Shown here piece after piece: positions 1 to 10,331 of a DNA stretch of 64,000 nt (position 1 is the stretch's first letter; each line of letters starts with the position of its first letter). Where the stretch lies: contig NZ_JQNR01000004.1 in the NCBI RefSeq assembly GCF_000745345.1, positions 1,240,001-1,304,000 on the forward strand. The letters are read 5' to 3'. This DNA comes from Actinacidiphila yeochonensis CN732 (GTDB taxonomy: Bacteria > Actinomycetota > Actinomycetes > Streptomycetales > Streptomycetaceae). Below the pieces are notes generated by a model. The model worked only from the letters and a program-made list of their open reading frames with translations. It had not been told where the DNA came from and searched no databases. The position numbers and the translations under genes were made by a program.

Positions 1-716
1 TGCTCGGCGCCTACGGTGCCACCCACGGAACCTGGCTGGCGATCCTGCTGCCCCTGGCGGTCGGCGCCGCGTGGGGCGCCGTCCAGGGACTGATGGTGGC
101 CCGCGCCAGGATGGCGCCGTTCATCGTCACCCTGGTCGGACTGCTCGGCCTGCGCGGGCTCCTCCAAGCCGTCACCAACGAGGGCGCCACCACCTACCTG
201 GTGCCGCAGCACTCCGCGTTCCGCTCCCTGGGCCAGGGCACCTGGACCCCGGTCCTGATCACGGCCGCCCTGTTCGCGCTGGGCGCGCTGCTGCTCAACC
301 GGACCAGGTACGGTGCCACGCTGACCGCGCTGGGCGGCAACGAGAACGCCGCGCTCCTGCTCGGCCTGCCGGTGGCCCGCGCCAAGGTGCTGGTCTACCT
401 GCTGTCGGGCACCCTGGCCGCGGCGGCCGGCGCGCTCGGCGGGGCCCGGCTCGGCTCCGGCGTCACCACCATCGGCGTCGGGTACGAACTGACCGCCATC
501 GCCTCGGTGGTGATCGGCGGCACGCTGCTCACCGGCGGCAGCGGATCGATCGGCGGCACCGTCTGCGGGGTGCTGCTGCTCGCGGTCATCCACAACCTGA
601 TCGACCACTACTTCTCGCAGTACGGCTCCGCCTTCACCGACACCGTCAACGGCGGGTTCCTGGCTGTGGTAGTCCTCATGCAGACCCTGCTCAGCCGCAC
701 CCAGCAGCTGGAGTGA
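1..716 (+). CDS. Ribose/galactose-type sugar ABC transporter permease, 5' end outside the window
   Basis: The reading frame is open from the first bases of the window (frame of base 3) and stops at 714-716, so only about the last 237 residues are seen. It holds at least five or six hydrophobic helices and the cytoplasmic loop with the pattern [18 protein letters not shown], which in RbsC/AraH/YtfT-type (CUT2) permeases contacts the ATPase. The C-terminus [20 protein letters not shown] stretch (residue pattern [19 protein letters not shown]) is also typical of that family. Function inferred: membrane channel subunit of a monosaccharide importer. The next gene is a LacI regulator 146 bases downstream and then an aldose 1-epimerase, which fits an aldose such as galactose, arabinose or xylose. 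The exact sugar cannot be read from the sequence. Confidence 0.9.
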   Translation, partial: LGAYGATHGTWLAILLPLAVGAAWGAVQGLMVARARMAPFIVTLVGLLGLRGLLQAVTNEGATTYLVPQHSAFRSLGQGTWTPVLITAALFALGALLLNRTRYGATLTALGGNENAALLLGLPVARAKVLVYLLSGTLAAAAGALGGARLGSGVTTIGVGYELTAIASVVIGGTLLTGGSGSIGGTVCGVLLLAVIHNLIDHYFSQYGSAFTDTVNGGFLAVVVLMQTLLSRTQQLE

Positions 717-862
717 CCCCGGACCACCGCACCGGCCGCGGGGCGTCCGCGGAACCCAACGCACCCGCCGCTTCCGTCAGGCCCGCCGCCGCCCCCGGCG
801 TGCCCGCCCGGTCGCCGGCACGGAGCCGGACCGCTCGGCCGGTCCACTGAGAAAGGAATGCC

Positions 863-1888
863 GTGGGCGTCAGCCTGAAGGATGTCGCGCTGCGCGCCGG
901 CGTGTCCGTCAAGACCGTCTCGAACGTCGTCAACGACTACCCGCACGTCACCCCGCGCACCCGCGAACGTGTCCAGCGCGCCATCGACGAGCTGGGCTAC
1001 CGGCCCAACCTGACGGCCCGCCACCTGCGCAAGGGGCGCACCGGCCTGATCACGCTGGCCATCCCCGAACTGGGCAACCCCTACTTCGCGGAGGTGGCCG
1101 GCGCGGTGATCGACGCGGCCGGCCGGCACGACCTGACCGTGCTGCTCGACCACACCGCCGGCCTGCGGGAGAAGGAGGTCCTGGTCTCGCAGGGCTTCCG
1201 CTCCCACGTCATCGACGGCCTCATCCTCAGCCCCATCCGGCTGGAGCGCGAGGACCTGCTCGCCTTCACCGAGGGCCCGCCCATGGTGCTGCTCGGCGAG
1301 CGCGAGTACGACGGCCCGTTCGACCACATCATGATCGACAACGTGGGCGCGGCCCGGGTCGCGGTCCGCCACCTGCTCGACCTCGGCCGCCGCCGGATCG
1401 CCTTCCTCGGCGCCCGCAGGGAGAGCGACCGGCAACCCGCCCACCTGCGGCTGCGCGGCTGGCGGGAGGCCATCGCGGGGGCCGGCCTGGCGCCCGACGA
1501 GTCCATGGTGGTGGCCACCGAGGGCTACGACCGGGCCGACGGCGCCGCCGCGATGGCCTCGCTGCTGGACCGCGACAAGCGGCCGGACGCCGTCTTCGCC
1601 TACAACGACCTGATGGCGCTGGGCGCCATGCGCACCCTCGTCGAACGCGGTCTGCGGGTCCCCGAGGACATCGCCGTCGTCGGCTTCGACGACATCGAGG
1701 AGGGCTCCTACGGTGCCGTCTCGCTGAGCACCGTCTCGCCGGACAAGGCGGCCATCGCCTCGCTCGCCGTCGAGTGCCTGGTGGAGCGGATCGCCGGCCG
1801 CGACGGCGAGCAGCCGCTCGCCCCACGCCGCATCCTGCCCGGGTACCGGCTCATCGTCCGGGAGTCCACCGCGATCCGCAGATCCTGA
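863..1888 (+). CDS. LacI-family transcriptional regulator
   Basis: A 341-residue protein of normal LacI/GalR length. Residues about 4-23 form the helix-turn-helix ([20 protein letters not shown]), followed by the hinge region and a periplasmic-binding-protein-like sugar domain with the closing motif [11 protein letters not shown]. The start is GTG at 863, chosen because GAAAGGAA lies five bases upstream. It follows the sugar permease in the same direction and precedes aldose 1-epimerase, so it most likely represses this sugar-uptake operon and releases DNA on binding the sugar or a derivative. The family assignment is firm; the effector is inferred only from neighbours. Confidence 0.93.
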   Translation: MGVSLKDVALRAGVSVKTVSNVVNDYPHVTPRTRERVQRAIDELGYRPNLTARHLRKGRTGLITLAIPELGNPYFAEVAGAVIDAAGRHDLTVLLDHTAGLREKEVLVSQGFRSHVIDGLILSPIRLEREDLLAFTEGPPMVLLGEREYDGPFDHIMIDNVGAARVAVRHLLDLGRRRIAFLGARRESDRQPAHLRLRGWREAIAGAGLAPDESMVVATEGYDRADGAAAMASLLDRDKRPDAVFAYNDLMALGAMRTLVERGLRVPEDIAVVGFDDIEEGSYGAVSLSTVSPDKAAIASLAVECLVERIAGRDGEQPLAPRRILPGYRLIVRESTAIRRS

Positions 1889-2194
1889 CCCGCCGCCTCC
1901 GGCCCGGGAACCCGGGGCGCCCGGCGGGGAGCCGAGCCGGGTACGGCGGGTCGGCGGTCCGGACGCCGCCGGGAGTTCTCGGCCGAAAGGCCCGCGAACA
2001 CCCGGCCCGGACCCCTGAGCCGCGGTGACCGCGGCCTCCCCGCCCGGCCCGCGCCGCCCTCCCCGTACGACCCGCGTCCGCGCGACGCCGCACGCCAACG
2101 CCCCACGCCAACGCCCCACGCCACCGAACCACGCCACCGAACGACGCCGCACCCGCCGAGCGCCAAGCCCCTGCCGCCCACGACACGTCCGAGG
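1889..2194. other. Intergenic gap between lacI-type gene and aldose 1-epimerase
   Basis: A 306-base gap without a credible gene. It is very G/C rich and includes the 13-bp tandem repeat annotated separately. I could not identify a clear promoter, so the epimerase may be read through from the regulator or use a promoter I do not recognise. Confidence 0.5.
2091..2142. repeat. 13-bp tandem repeat, four copies
   Basis: Four head-to-tail units of 13 bases occupy this span: two copies of CACGCCAACGCCC followed by two of CACGCCACCGAAC. A degenerate fifth unit begins at 2143. It lies 50 bases upstream of the epimerase start and is not part of any gene I accept. Confidence 0.8.
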
Positions 2195-3289
2195 ATGTCG
2201 AGGATGAACCCGTCCCGTGCCACCCTTTCCGGCTCGCCGTTCGGTACCGCCCCCGACGGCAGACCGGTGCGCCGCTGGCGGCTCGACTCCGCAGCCGGGG
2301 TGAGCGCCGAGGTCCTCAGCTACGGCGGGACCCTGCACCGGCTGCGGGTGCCCGACCCCTCGGGCGCCGTCGGAGACGTCGTGCTCAGCCTGCACGGCCT
2401 CGACGGGTACACCGCCGAACAGCCCTACCTCGGCGCCCTCGTGGGCCGCTACGCCAACCGCGTCGCCCAGGGCCGCTTCACGCTCGACGGCCGCGCCCAC
2501 CAGGTGCCCGCCGCCGACCGGGGCCACGCCCTGCACGGCGGCCCCGACGGCTTCAACCGGCGGGTGTGGGAGGCCGCCCCCGACGCCGCCAACGGCCCCG
2601 ACCTGGCAGCGCTCCGGCTCGAACTGCACAGCCCCGACGGCGACATGGGCTTCCCCGGCGCACTCGACGCCACCGTCGTCTACAGCCTGGACCGGCACGG
2701 CACCCTGGCCGTCGACTACCGCGCCCGCACCGACCGGCCCACCGTCGTCAACCTCACCAACCACGCCTACTTCAACCTCGCCGGCCGCGGCGACATCCTC
2801 GGCCACACCCTCGCCCTGGACGCCGACAGCTACCTCCCGGTCGACGCCGAGGCCATCCCGTCCGGGCCGCCCGAGGCCACCGCCGGCGGCCCGTTCGACT
2901 TCCGGGAGCCCCGCCCGATCGGCGGGCGCATCGCCGAGGACCACCGGCAGCTCGCCGACGCCGGCGGCTACGACCACTGCTTCGTGCTCACCCCCGGCCC
3001 CGCCGGGCTGCGCCGCGCCGCCCGGCTCGCCGACCCCGGCAGCGGTCGGGCGATGGAGGTCTGGACCACCGAACCCGGCATCCAGGTCTACACCGGCAAC
3101 TCCCTCGACGGTTCGCTCACCGGTCCGGCCGCCGAACCCTACGGGCGGTACGCGGCGGTCTGCCTGGAGACCCAGCACTTCCCCGACGCCCCCAACCACC
3201 CCGAGTACCCCAGCACGGTGCTGCGGCCGGGGGAGGAGTTCCGCTCCCGCACCGAGTTCCGCTTCCCGCATCTGGCCGCCGAGCGCTGA
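2195..3289 (+). CDS. galM: Aldose 1-epimerase (mutarotase)
   Basis: A 364-residue protein of the GalM fold that interconverts the alpha and beta anomers of galactose, glucose and related aldoses in the cytoplasm. Family motifs are visible: [10 protein letters not shown] near residue 187 with the catalytic histidine, GYDHCFVL with the second histidine, and [17 protein letters not shown] near the C-terminus carrying the catalytic glutamate. Two in-frame ATG codons, 2195 and 2204, are possible starts; GAGG precedes each. There is no signal peptide, unlike many extracellular actinomycete mutarotases. It lies downstream of the permease and LacI gene and probably serves the imported aldose. Confidence 0.92.
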   Translation: MSRMNPSRATLSGSPFGTAPDGRPVRRWRLDSAAGVSAEVLSYGGTLHRLRVPDPSGAVGDVVLSLHGLDGYTAEQPYLGALVGRYANRVAQGRFTLDGRAHQVPAADRGHALHGGPDGFNRRVWEAAPDAANGPDLAALRLELHSPDGDMGFPGALDATVVYSLDRHGTLAVDYRARTDRPTVVNLTNHAYFNLAGRGDILGHTLALDADSYLPVDAEAIPSGPPEATAGGPFDFREPRPIGGRIAEDHRQLADAGGYDHCFVLTPGPAGLRRAARLADPGSGRAMEVWTTEPGIQVYTGNSLDGSLTGPAAEPYGRYAAVCLETQHFPDAPNHPEYPSTVLRPGEEFRSRTEFRFPHLAAER

Positions 3290-3486
3290 CGGCACCACCG
3301 CGTCCCACCCCGCCGGCGCACGCCCCGCCTCGTCCCGCCTCGTCCTGCCTTGTCCCGCTCCGCCCCCCGGGCGTGCGGGGCGAGTTCGGCCGGTAAGCCA
3401 CGGCTGTTCACCGAACTGTCGCCCTGCCAAGATCGGATACCGACGTTCCGCTTGCTCCGCACAGTGTTCGAGAGAGGAAGGCCGGC

Positions 3487-6400
3487 ATGCCCAGCGCCCC
3501 CAGCAGGCGGCGAACCTGGCGGAAAGGGGCGGGCGGGCTGCTGCTCGCCGCGCTCCTGTCCGGTGGCCTGACCGCCGTACCCGCCCAGGCCGCCCAGACC
3601 GCCCCGCCCGGCGACCCGACCTCCGATGTCGACCTCTTCGTCGGTACCCAGGACAACGCGTCCGCCAACGGCACCGAGAGCGCCTACGGCGACACCACGC
3701 CCGGCGCCACCACGCCGTTCGGGATGGTGAACTTCAACCCGAACACGTACAACACCAAGGGCGGTTCGTACACCAACCAGGGCGGTTACGAGTACGACGC
3801 CGACCAGATCCGCGGCTTCTCCCTCAACCGGATCTCCGGCACCGGCTGCGCCGGGCACAACGGAGCCGAGGACTTCCCGATCTTCCCGTACACCGGTCAG
3901 CTGGCGGACGGAGTGCTGCCGAGCAACCCGGCGGCCGGCATCAAGCCGTACTACGCGGACTTCAGCCACGACCAGGAGAGCGCGAGCCCGGGCTCCTACA
4001 AGGTGACCCTCGGCAACGGCGTCACCAGCGAGCTGACGGCCACCACGCGCACCGCCGACGGCCGCTTCACCTTCCCGTCCGCCGGCTCCTCCGGCACCCT
4101 GCTCTTCGACACCGCCGGCTCGCTCAACGGCAGTTCGGACTCGACCGTCCGGGTGCTCGGCAACGATGTCATCGAGGGCAGCACCACGGTCCAGGCCACC
4201 TGCAAGCAGGGCACGGCCTACAACTACACCGCGTACTTCCACGCGAAGTTCGACCAGCCCTTCACCTCGGCCGGCACCTGGCAGGACGGCGCGATGAGCG
4301 CCGTCCCCGACCTCGGCGCGGCCACCGACGTCTCCGCCTCCTCGACCGCGGCGGACGGCACCGGCGCCTTCGTCGGGTTCGCGCCCGGCTCGAAGGTCAC
4401 CGCGCGGATCGGCCTGTCCTACGTCTCCGACGCGGACGCCGCCCAGAACCTCGCGGCCGAGGCCGGCACGAAGAGCTTCGACACCCTGCGCGACCAGGCC
4501 CACGGCACCTGGCGGGACACGCTGCGGCAGGTCGCCGTCACCAGCGGCAAGCCGACCGTCGCGGCCCGCGAGGAGCAGCTGACCACCTTCTACACCGCCC
4601 TCTACCACTCGTTGCTGCACCCCAACGTCTTCGACGACGTCAACGGGGAGTACGAGGGGTACGACAAGAAGGTGCACACCGTACGGCCCGGCCACCACGA
4701 GTACACCACGTACTCCGGCTGGGACGTCTACCGCGACGAGGCGCAGCTGATCGGGCTGCTCTTCCCCGACCGCGCCTCCGACATCGACCAGTCCATCACC
4801 GACATGGCCACCCAGGTCGGCGTGTACAACTGGCCGATGCTCAACGCCGGCCAGAACAAGATGGACGGCGACTCGCTCGACTCGGTGCTGGCCTCCCTGG
4901 ACGCCTTCGGGGGCACCGACTACGACCGGGCCGGCGCGCTCGCCGCGCTCAAGAGCGCCCAGACCCTGGTCGCCAACGACGCGCCCGGCGCCCCGTCCGG
5001 CGGCGTTCCCGCCGCCAACCACCGGGCCGGCTTCTACCAGTACGCCGCGCTCGGCTTCGAACCCGACAGCGCCGGCGTGCAGTGGCCCACCTCCACCTCG
5101 CTGGAGTACGCCGTCGACGACTTCGGCATCGCCCAACTCGCGCAGAGCGAAGGCGACTCCGCCGCCTACGACACCTTCATGGGGCGCGCCCAGAGCTGGC
5201 AGGACCTCTTCGACCCGGGCCAGAACGCACTGGCCCCGCGGAACAAGAACGGCTTCGACCGCGGCGTGTCGCTGACCGCCAACACCGGCCAGTTCTCCGA
5301 GGCCAGCGGCGCCCAGTACGGCTGGATGGTGCCGCAGGACATCGCCGGACTCGTCGCCAAGAAGGGCGGAACCGCCCAGGCCGAGGCCCAGTTGGACGCG
5401 TTCTTCGCCAACTTCGCTCCCGGTGGCCCCGGCAGCGTCAACCCGGGCTCCAACAGCCCCTACGCCTACATGTCCAACGAGATCGACTCGCAGGACCCGG
5501 AGCTGTACGACTGGATCGGCCGCCCGGACCGCACCGCGGAGGTCAACCAGGAGATCCGGGACGCGCTGTGGACCTCCAACACCCCTGACGGCCTCTACGG
5601 CAACGACGACCTCGGCGCCCTGTCCGCCTGGTACGTGTGGTCCTCGCTCGGCGTCTTCCCGGCCGTCTACGGCCGCTCCGAACTTGCCGTCTCCGGACCG
5701 GCGTTCACCTCCGTGCAGATCACCAGCTCCGGCACCGGCCGGCACTACGCCATCAAGGCGCCCCAGCAGAGCGACAGCGCCAAGTACGTCACCGGCCTGC
5801 GGGTGAACGGCAGGGCGACCACGGCCACCTGGCTGCCGGAGTCCTTCGCGCAGCACGGCGGCACCCTGGAATTCACCATGGCGTCCAAGCCCGGCACCTG
5901 GGGCACCGGCGCGAAGGACGCGCCGCCCTCCTTCAGCACCGGCTCGGACTCCTACAACAACGTGGGCGCCAGCCCCGCCGGTGAGGGCGACCTCGCCAGC
6001 TTCGACGTGTCCAACAACTCCTACCAGGCCGGCCTGCTGCCCAAGGGCGGCTCCACCGTCTCCCTCCCGGGCAGTTCCGTCACCTACACCTGGCCGGACA
6101 CCGCCGCCGGCGCGCCCGACAACTGGGTGCCGCACGGCCAGACCGTGGACATGCGCGGGCAGCGCGCCGGCGCGATCTCCTTCCTCGGCGCCGCCACCAA
6201 CGGCCCCGCGGCCGGCACCGCCTCCGTCAACTACACCGACGGCACGCACCAGGTGGTGGCGATCGACCTCAACGACTGGACCTCGCCGAACCTGCCCGCC
6301 GGCGCGAACACCACCGTGCTGACCACCGCCCACCGGAACAACGCCAACGGCACCCAGGACAACACGGCGGCCAACATCTACGGCACCGCGCCGGAGGCCC

Positions 6401-6789
6401 TCGACAGCTGGAAGTCGATCGCCAGCGTCACCCTGCCGACCGACACCGACCAGGGCGTCATGCACGTCTTCGCGGTCGGCACCGCGCCGGTGGCCGCCAC
6501 CGCGCTGACCGCCTCCTCCGCGCTGCCGGCCGGCAGCGGCACCGCCTTCGCGGCCGACCTCGCCGACCTGTCCGGCGGCACGGCGACCGCGCCGGGCGGG
6601 TACCGCGTCAGCGTCGACTGGGGCGACCACCACACCGGCGCCGCCACCGTCCTCGCCCTGGACGACACCGGCCGCTACTCGGCCTTCGGCACCCACACCT
6701 ACGCCCGCCGCGGCACCTACCGCGTCACCGTCCGGATCTCCGACGGGACGCACACCGCGACCACCAACGGCACCGTGGACGTGTCCTGA
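3487..6789 (+). CDS. Secreted GH92 alpha-1,2-mannosidase with C-terminal PKD-like domain
   Basis: A 1100-residue exo-alpha-mannosidase of glycoside hydrolase family 92, a calcium-dependent family that trims alpha-1,2 mannose from fungal mannan or N-glycans. It begins with a signal peptide ([19 protein letters not shown], cleavage near AQA-AQT). The N-terminal beta-sandwich has [19 protein letters not shown] and GAEDFPIF. The (alpha/alpha)6 domain has SGWDVYRDE (about 409-417) and [15 protein letters not shown] (about 705-719), which holds the aspartates expected to act as catalytic base. Residues about 810-1010 form an extra beta-rich domain, and the last 90 residues resemble PKD (VDWGDHHTG). 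RBS GAGAGGAAGG precedes the ATG. The phosphoesterase gene follows after 32 bases, suggesting co-transcription. Confidence 0.94.
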   Translation: MPSAPSRRRTWRKGAGGLLLAALLSGGLTAVPAQAAQTAPPGDPTSDVDLFVGTQDNASANGTESAYGDTTPGATTPFGMVNFNPNTYNTKGGSYTNQGGYEYDADQIRGFSLNRISGTGCAGHNGAEDFPIFPYTGQLADGVLPSNPAAGIKPYYADFSHDQESASPGSYKVTLGNGVTSELTATTRTADGRFTFPSAGSSGTLLFDTAGSLNGSSDSTVRVLGNDVIEGSTTVQATCKQGTAYNYTAYFHAKFDQPFTSAGTWQDGAMSAVPDLGAATDVSASSTAADGTGAFVGFAPGSKVTARIGLSYVSDADAAQNLAAEAGTKSFDTLRDQAHGTWRDTLRQVAVTSGKPTVAAREEQLTTFYTALYHSLLHPNVFDDVNGEYEGYDKKVHTVRPGHHEYTTYSGWDVYRDEAQLIGLLFPDRASDIDQSITDMATQVGVYNWPMLNAGQNKMDGDSLDSVLASLDAFGGTDYDRAGALAALKSAQTLVANDAPGAPSGGVPAANHRAGFYQYAALGFEPDSAGVQWPTSTSLEYAVDDFGIAQLAQSEGDSAAYDTFMGRAQSWQDLFDPGQNALAPRNKNGFDRGVSLTANTGQFSEASGAQYGWMVPQDIAGLVAKKGGTAQAEAQLDAFFANFAPGGPGSVNPGSNSPYAYMSNEIDSQDPELYDWIGRPDRTAEVNQEIRDALWTSNTPDGLYGNDDLGALSAWYVWSSLGVFPAVYGRSELAVSGPAFTSVQITSSGTGRHYAIKAPQQSDSAKYVTGLRVNGRATTATWLPESFAQHGGTLEFTMASKPGTWGTGAKDAPPSFSTGSDSYNNVGASPAGEGDLASFDVSNNSYQAGLLPKGGSTVSLPGSSVTYTWPDTAAGAPDNWVPHGQTVDMRGQRAGAISFLGAATNGPAAGTASVNYTDGTHQVVAIDLNDWTSPNLPAGANTTVLTTAHRNNANGTQDNTAANIYGTAPEALDSWKSIASVTLPTDTDQGVMHVFAVGTAPVAATALTASSALPAGSGTAFAADLADLSGGTATAPGGYRVSVDWGDHHTGAATVLALDDTGRYSAFGTHTYARRGTYRVTVRISDGTHTATTNGTVDVS

Positions 6790-6821
6790 TGGCCCCCCGA
6801 CCGCACCACACGGAGAACCCC

Positions 6822-8764
6822 ATGCGTTCCGCAGGCTCCCCAGCCACCCGACGCGACCGGCGCCCCGGCCGGCGGCGCCTGGCCCCGCGCTCGCCGCCGC
6901 CGCCCTGACCGCGGCCGCGGTCACCGCGATCGCCCCGGGCGGCACCGCCTCGGCCGCGGAGCCGGCTGCGGCCACCACCACCCCGATCAAGCACGTGGTC
7001 GTCCTCTTCGACGAGAACGTCTCCTTCGACCACTACTTCGGCACCTACCCCAAGGCAGCCAACACCGACGGCACGCACTTCACCGCCGCCGCCGGCACCG
7101 CGACCCCCACCAACCTGCTGAGCGACAACTCCGCGCTGCTGGCGAAGAACCCCAACCAGTACCAGCCGCGCCGGCTCGGCCCCGCGCAGGCGCTCACCTG
7201 CGACCAGAACCACTCGTACAACCCCGAGCAGCAGGCGTACGACGGCGGCACGTCGGACAAGTTCGTCCAGAGCACCTCCAGCGACAAGTGCTCCGGGCTG
7301 TACGGCAGCCCCGGGCTGACCATGGACTACTACGACGGCAACACCGTCACGGCCATGTGGAACTACGCTCAGAACTACGCCATGAGCGACAACAACTTCG
7401 ACGACGTCTACGGGCCCTCCACGCCCGGCGCGCTCAACGTGGTCTCCGGGCAGACCCACGGTGGGATCTCCATCGACCCCACCACCGGCAAGCAGGTGGC
7501 GGCCAGTGCCTCCAGCACCGTGCGCAGCCCCGACCCGGCCACCGGCGTCGGCACCGTCTACGGCGACTCCGACCCCGCCTACGACGACTGCTCCGACAAC
7601 AACCACACCGCCACCAGCCTGGTCACCGGGGTCCAGGGCACCAACATCGGTGACCTGCTCAACTCGAAGAAGGTCACCTGGGGCTGGTTCCAGGGCGGCT
7701 TCAAGCCCACCTCCACCAGCGGCGGGAACGCCGTGTGCGGCGCCACGCACGCCAACGTCGGAGGCCAGTCCTCCGTCGACTACTCGCCGCACCACGAGCC
7801 GTTCCAGTACTACGAGTCGACGGCCAACCCGCACCACCTGCCGCCGACCTCCACCGCGATGATCGGCCACCAGGACCAGGCCAACCACCAGTACGACCTG
7901 AGCGACTTCAGCACCGCGCTGTCCGCGGGCAACCTCCCGGCGGTGTCCTTCCTCAAGGCCCCCGAGTACCAGGACGGCCACGCCGGCTACTCCGACCCGC
8001 TGGACGAGCAGCACTTCATCACCAGCGAGATCAACGCCGTCGAGAAGTCCCCGCAGTGGGCCAGCACCGCCGTGGTCATCGACTACGACGACTCCGACGG
8101 CTGGTACGACCAGGTGGCCGCGCCCGTCACCAACGGCTCCACCGACACCGCGTCCGGCGGCGACACCGCCATGTGCACCTCGGGACCGGCCGCGGCCGGC
8201 GGCTACCTCGACCGGTGCGGTCCGGGGCCGCGACTGCCCCTGCTGGTGGTCTCGCCGTTCAGTAAGAGCAACTACATCGACCACACCAAGGTGCAGCAGT
8301 CCTCGGTTCTGAGGTTCATCGAGGACAACTGGTCGACGGGCCGGATCGGCGACTCCTCCTTCGACACCACCGCCGGCTCCATCGAGGGCATGTTCGACTT
8401 CGCCCACCCGCAGCAGCGGAAGGTGCTGCTCGCCTCCGACGGCTCCGTGGCACTGACCGTGCCCCAGCAGATCGCGGCGGGCAAGGCCACGACGAGCGGC
8501 AGCCAGAGCGGCGGCTCCGGCAGCAGCGGCGACGGCCACGGCTCCACCTCCGGCCACGGCGCCACCTCCGGCCACGGCACCACGCCGGGCCACGGCTCCG
8601 CCGTGCCCGGCCGGCCCGCGCTGGCCGGCGGCGCCCCGCACACCGACCGGACCGGCCTGTCCGCCGCCGAGGTCGGCGGCGGATCTGCCGCCGTGGTGGT
8701 GCTCGCCGCGGCGGGCGGCGGCTACGCCTGGACGCGCAGGCGCCCCGGCCGCACCCGCGCCTGA
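6822..8764 (+). CDS. Secreted phosphoesterase (phospholipase C/acid phosphatase family), signal peptide out of frame
   Basis: The mature enzyme is read intact from about 6900 to 8764. It starts KHVVVLFDENVSFDHYFGTY, the metal-binding opening of the phosphoesterase family (PF04185) that includes bacterial phospholipases C and acid phosphatases; DYDDSDGWYDQ and GPRLPLLVVSPFS are further family motifs. The C-terminus has a His/Gly/Ser/Thr-rich linker, a hydrophobic helix and an Arg-rich tail, suggesting membrane or wall attachment without an LPXTG site. No start codon with a signal peptide exists in this frame. The ATG at 6822 starts a peptide that runs into a TGA at 6906, but adding one C to the run at 6883-6886 joins it to a perfect signal peptide ending TASAAEP. 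Either a real frameshift or a base-calling error; a truncated start at 6995 would leave no signal sequence. Confidence 0.82.
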
Positions 8765-9101
8765 CGTCGCGCCACCTTCTCGGCCCGGCCGCTCCGGCGG
8801 CCGGGCCGAGGCATGTTCGTCGTCGGTCCGCGGCCGGACCCCGGAGCCGGCACGCGGCCCGCCCGCACTCTGCGACAAGAGACCGAACACCCTGGGCCAA
8901 GGCGGCGGGACCGGGACCCGGCCTAGTCTGCGGGCACCGGTACACGACGTCGGGCGGCCGCTTCCGGCAAGGGATCAGGCCTGTACGGAGAAGCGCGGCC
9001 GTCGTCGCGTGACAGCCTCGCGGCGGCGACCGTCGCGGTGCACCGGATACGACCGACCAGGGGCGCGTGATCCGGCCCCGTAAATCCATCCCGGGGGCAA
9101 A
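8765..9101. other. Intergenic gap before the small secreted protein
   Basis: A 337-base gap. Apart from the terminator at its start I see no gene. The part from about 8935 to 9100 is less G/C rich than the surroundings and probably carries the promoter of the small secreted gene, but no convincing -35/-10 pair could be fixed. Confidence 0.5.
8779..8810 (+). terminator. Perfect 14-bp stem-loop after the phosphoesterase
   Basis: CTCGGCCCGGCCGC pairs perfectly with GCGGCCGGGCCGAG around the loop TCCG, 14 bases after the stop codon. This is a typical factor-independent terminator of high-GC actinomycetes, which often lack a long T tract. Confidence 0.8.
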
Positions 9102-9515
9102 GTGAAGAAGAAGTCGGCGCTCGCACTCGTCGGGAGTGCCACCGCCGCCGTCGTGGCACTGACGACCACCTCGGCATCGGCGTACGACACGGTGTACAAC
9201 GCGCGAAACCAGTACATCGCGAGCCGGCCCACGCCCGACGCCAGGAGCTGCATCAACAGGCACATCTACCTGGCGGCGGACTGGTATGCCTGGAGGCTGT
9301 CCGGTCTGGAGTCCGGAACGAGTGAGCGTGACATCTACCTCGCCACGGGCTGGTACCAGTGGCAGGACTGCCTCACGTACTCCTCGCCGGGAGACTACTA
9401 CCAGACGTCGCAACTGGATCCCGACGACCCCGCCTACGAGACCGCGAGCCAGTTCAACTGGGACTACAGCACGGGAAGGACGTACTACTGGGGAAGCTGG
9501 ATGATTCCGGCCTGA
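9102..9515 (+). CDS. Small secreted protein with repeated aromatic motif, function unknown
   Basis: A 137-residue protein starting at GTG. The first 28 residues are a clear Sec signal peptide: lysine-rich start, hydrophobic core, cleavage after SASA. The mature part is short, rich in Tyr and Trp, and contains a duplicated motif: RHIYLAADWYAW and RDIYLATGWYQW, each close to a cysteine (CINRHIYLA; QDCLTY), with a third aromatic cluster TYYWGSWM at the end. The two cysteines could form one disulfide. I do not recognise a family. Codon choice is noticeably less G/C extreme than in the neighbours, which may point to recent acquisition or to an unusual protein. A small inhibitor, lectin-like or structural exoprotein are all possible. 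Confidence 0.75.
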   Translation: MKKKSALALVGSATAAVVALTTTSASAYDTVYNARNQYIASRPTPDARSCINRHIYLAADWYAWRLSGLESGTSERDIYLATGWYQWQDCLTYSSPGDYYQTSQLDPDDPAYETASQFNWDYSTGRTYYWGSWMIPA

Positions 9516-9731
9516 CGCTCCTCCGAGACGCCCCGGGGCGCGCTCCCGCCCGGCTCCCGGCCTCCCGGCTCCCGCCCGCCCGCCCGGCTCCGGGCGCGGG
9601 GCGCGGAGCGGGCCCGCGTGCCACGGCGGGCCGGGCGGTGGCTCCGCCGCCACGGCTGCGGCGCTCACGGGCACTCGGTCCGATCGGATGAGCCCGTCCG
9701 GAAGAGCCGCGCGCACTCCGGCGGGAGCGGG

Positions 9732-10229
9732 CTACCGCCGACCCCGGGGCGGCGTGGGCCGGGCCTCGGCGAGGCGGTCCAGCAGCGGCCGCTGCCCGGC
9801 GACGACCTTCTCCCGGGCCGCCGCCAACGGCAGCCAGGCGATCCGGTCCAGCTCCGGGAACTCCCGCAGCGTCCCCGACCCGCGCGGCCACTCCATGGTG
9901 AACGTGCCGAAGACCGCCCCGGCCGGGTCCAGGTCGGCCTCCACAGCCCAGGCCGCCACCACCTTGCCGCCGGACTGCCGTACCTCGCCCAGCGGCACCA
10001 GCGGGCCGTCCGGCACCGGCAGGCCCAGCTCCTCGGTGAACTCCCGCCGGGCCGCCGCCTCGTCCTCCTCGCCGGCCTCGACCTCGCCCTTCACCACCGA
10101 CCAGGCCCCGGCGTCCCTGTGCGCCCAGAACGGGCCGCCCATGTGCCCCAGCAGCACCTCCAGGCCGCCGTCCGGCCCCGCCGCCCGCCGGAACACCACG
10201 ATGCCCGCGCTCCTCCTGCCGCTCGCCAT
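9732..10229 (-). CDS. Nudix hydrolase
   Basis: A 165-residue Nudix-fold protein. The Nudix box is complete (GEVEAGEEDEAAARREF followed by TEELGL), giving the metal-binding glutamates needed to hydrolyse nucleoside diphosphates linked to another group. The N-terminus SAGIVVFRR and the PFWAHRDAGAWSVVKG lead-in resemble the subgroup related to diadenosine polyphosphate and NTP-like pyrophosphatases, but the substrate cannot be assigned. The ATG at 10229 is preferred over one 33 bases upstream because CAGACT lies six bases before it, the spacing of a leaderless -10 box. It converges with the small secreted gene and stands alone. Confidence 0.9.
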   Translation of the reverse strand: MASGRRSAGIVVFRRAAGPDGGLEVLLGHMGGPFWAHRDAGAWSVVKGEVEAGEEDEAAARREFTEELGLPVPDGPLVPLGEVRQSGGKVVAAWAVEADLDPAGAVFGTFTMEWPRGSGTLREFPELDRIAWLPLAAAREKVVAGQRPLLDRLAEARPTPPRGRR

Positions 10230-10331
10230 CCGCCCAGTCTGCCCCGGCGGCCACACGTCCACCCCCCGGCGCGCCCGGCGGCGGGCACCGGGCCGTGGGC
10301 CGCACCCGGCAGGGACACCGCGCGCCGCCGG

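Noticed and set aside
3139..6990. A very long open frame on the strand opposite the GH92 mannosidase, and similar ones at 608-3430 and 6725-8890
   Set aside because: Their translations are low-complexity Gly/Val/Arg/Ala with no motifs and they mirror real genes; extreme third-position G/C keeps the antisense frame open.
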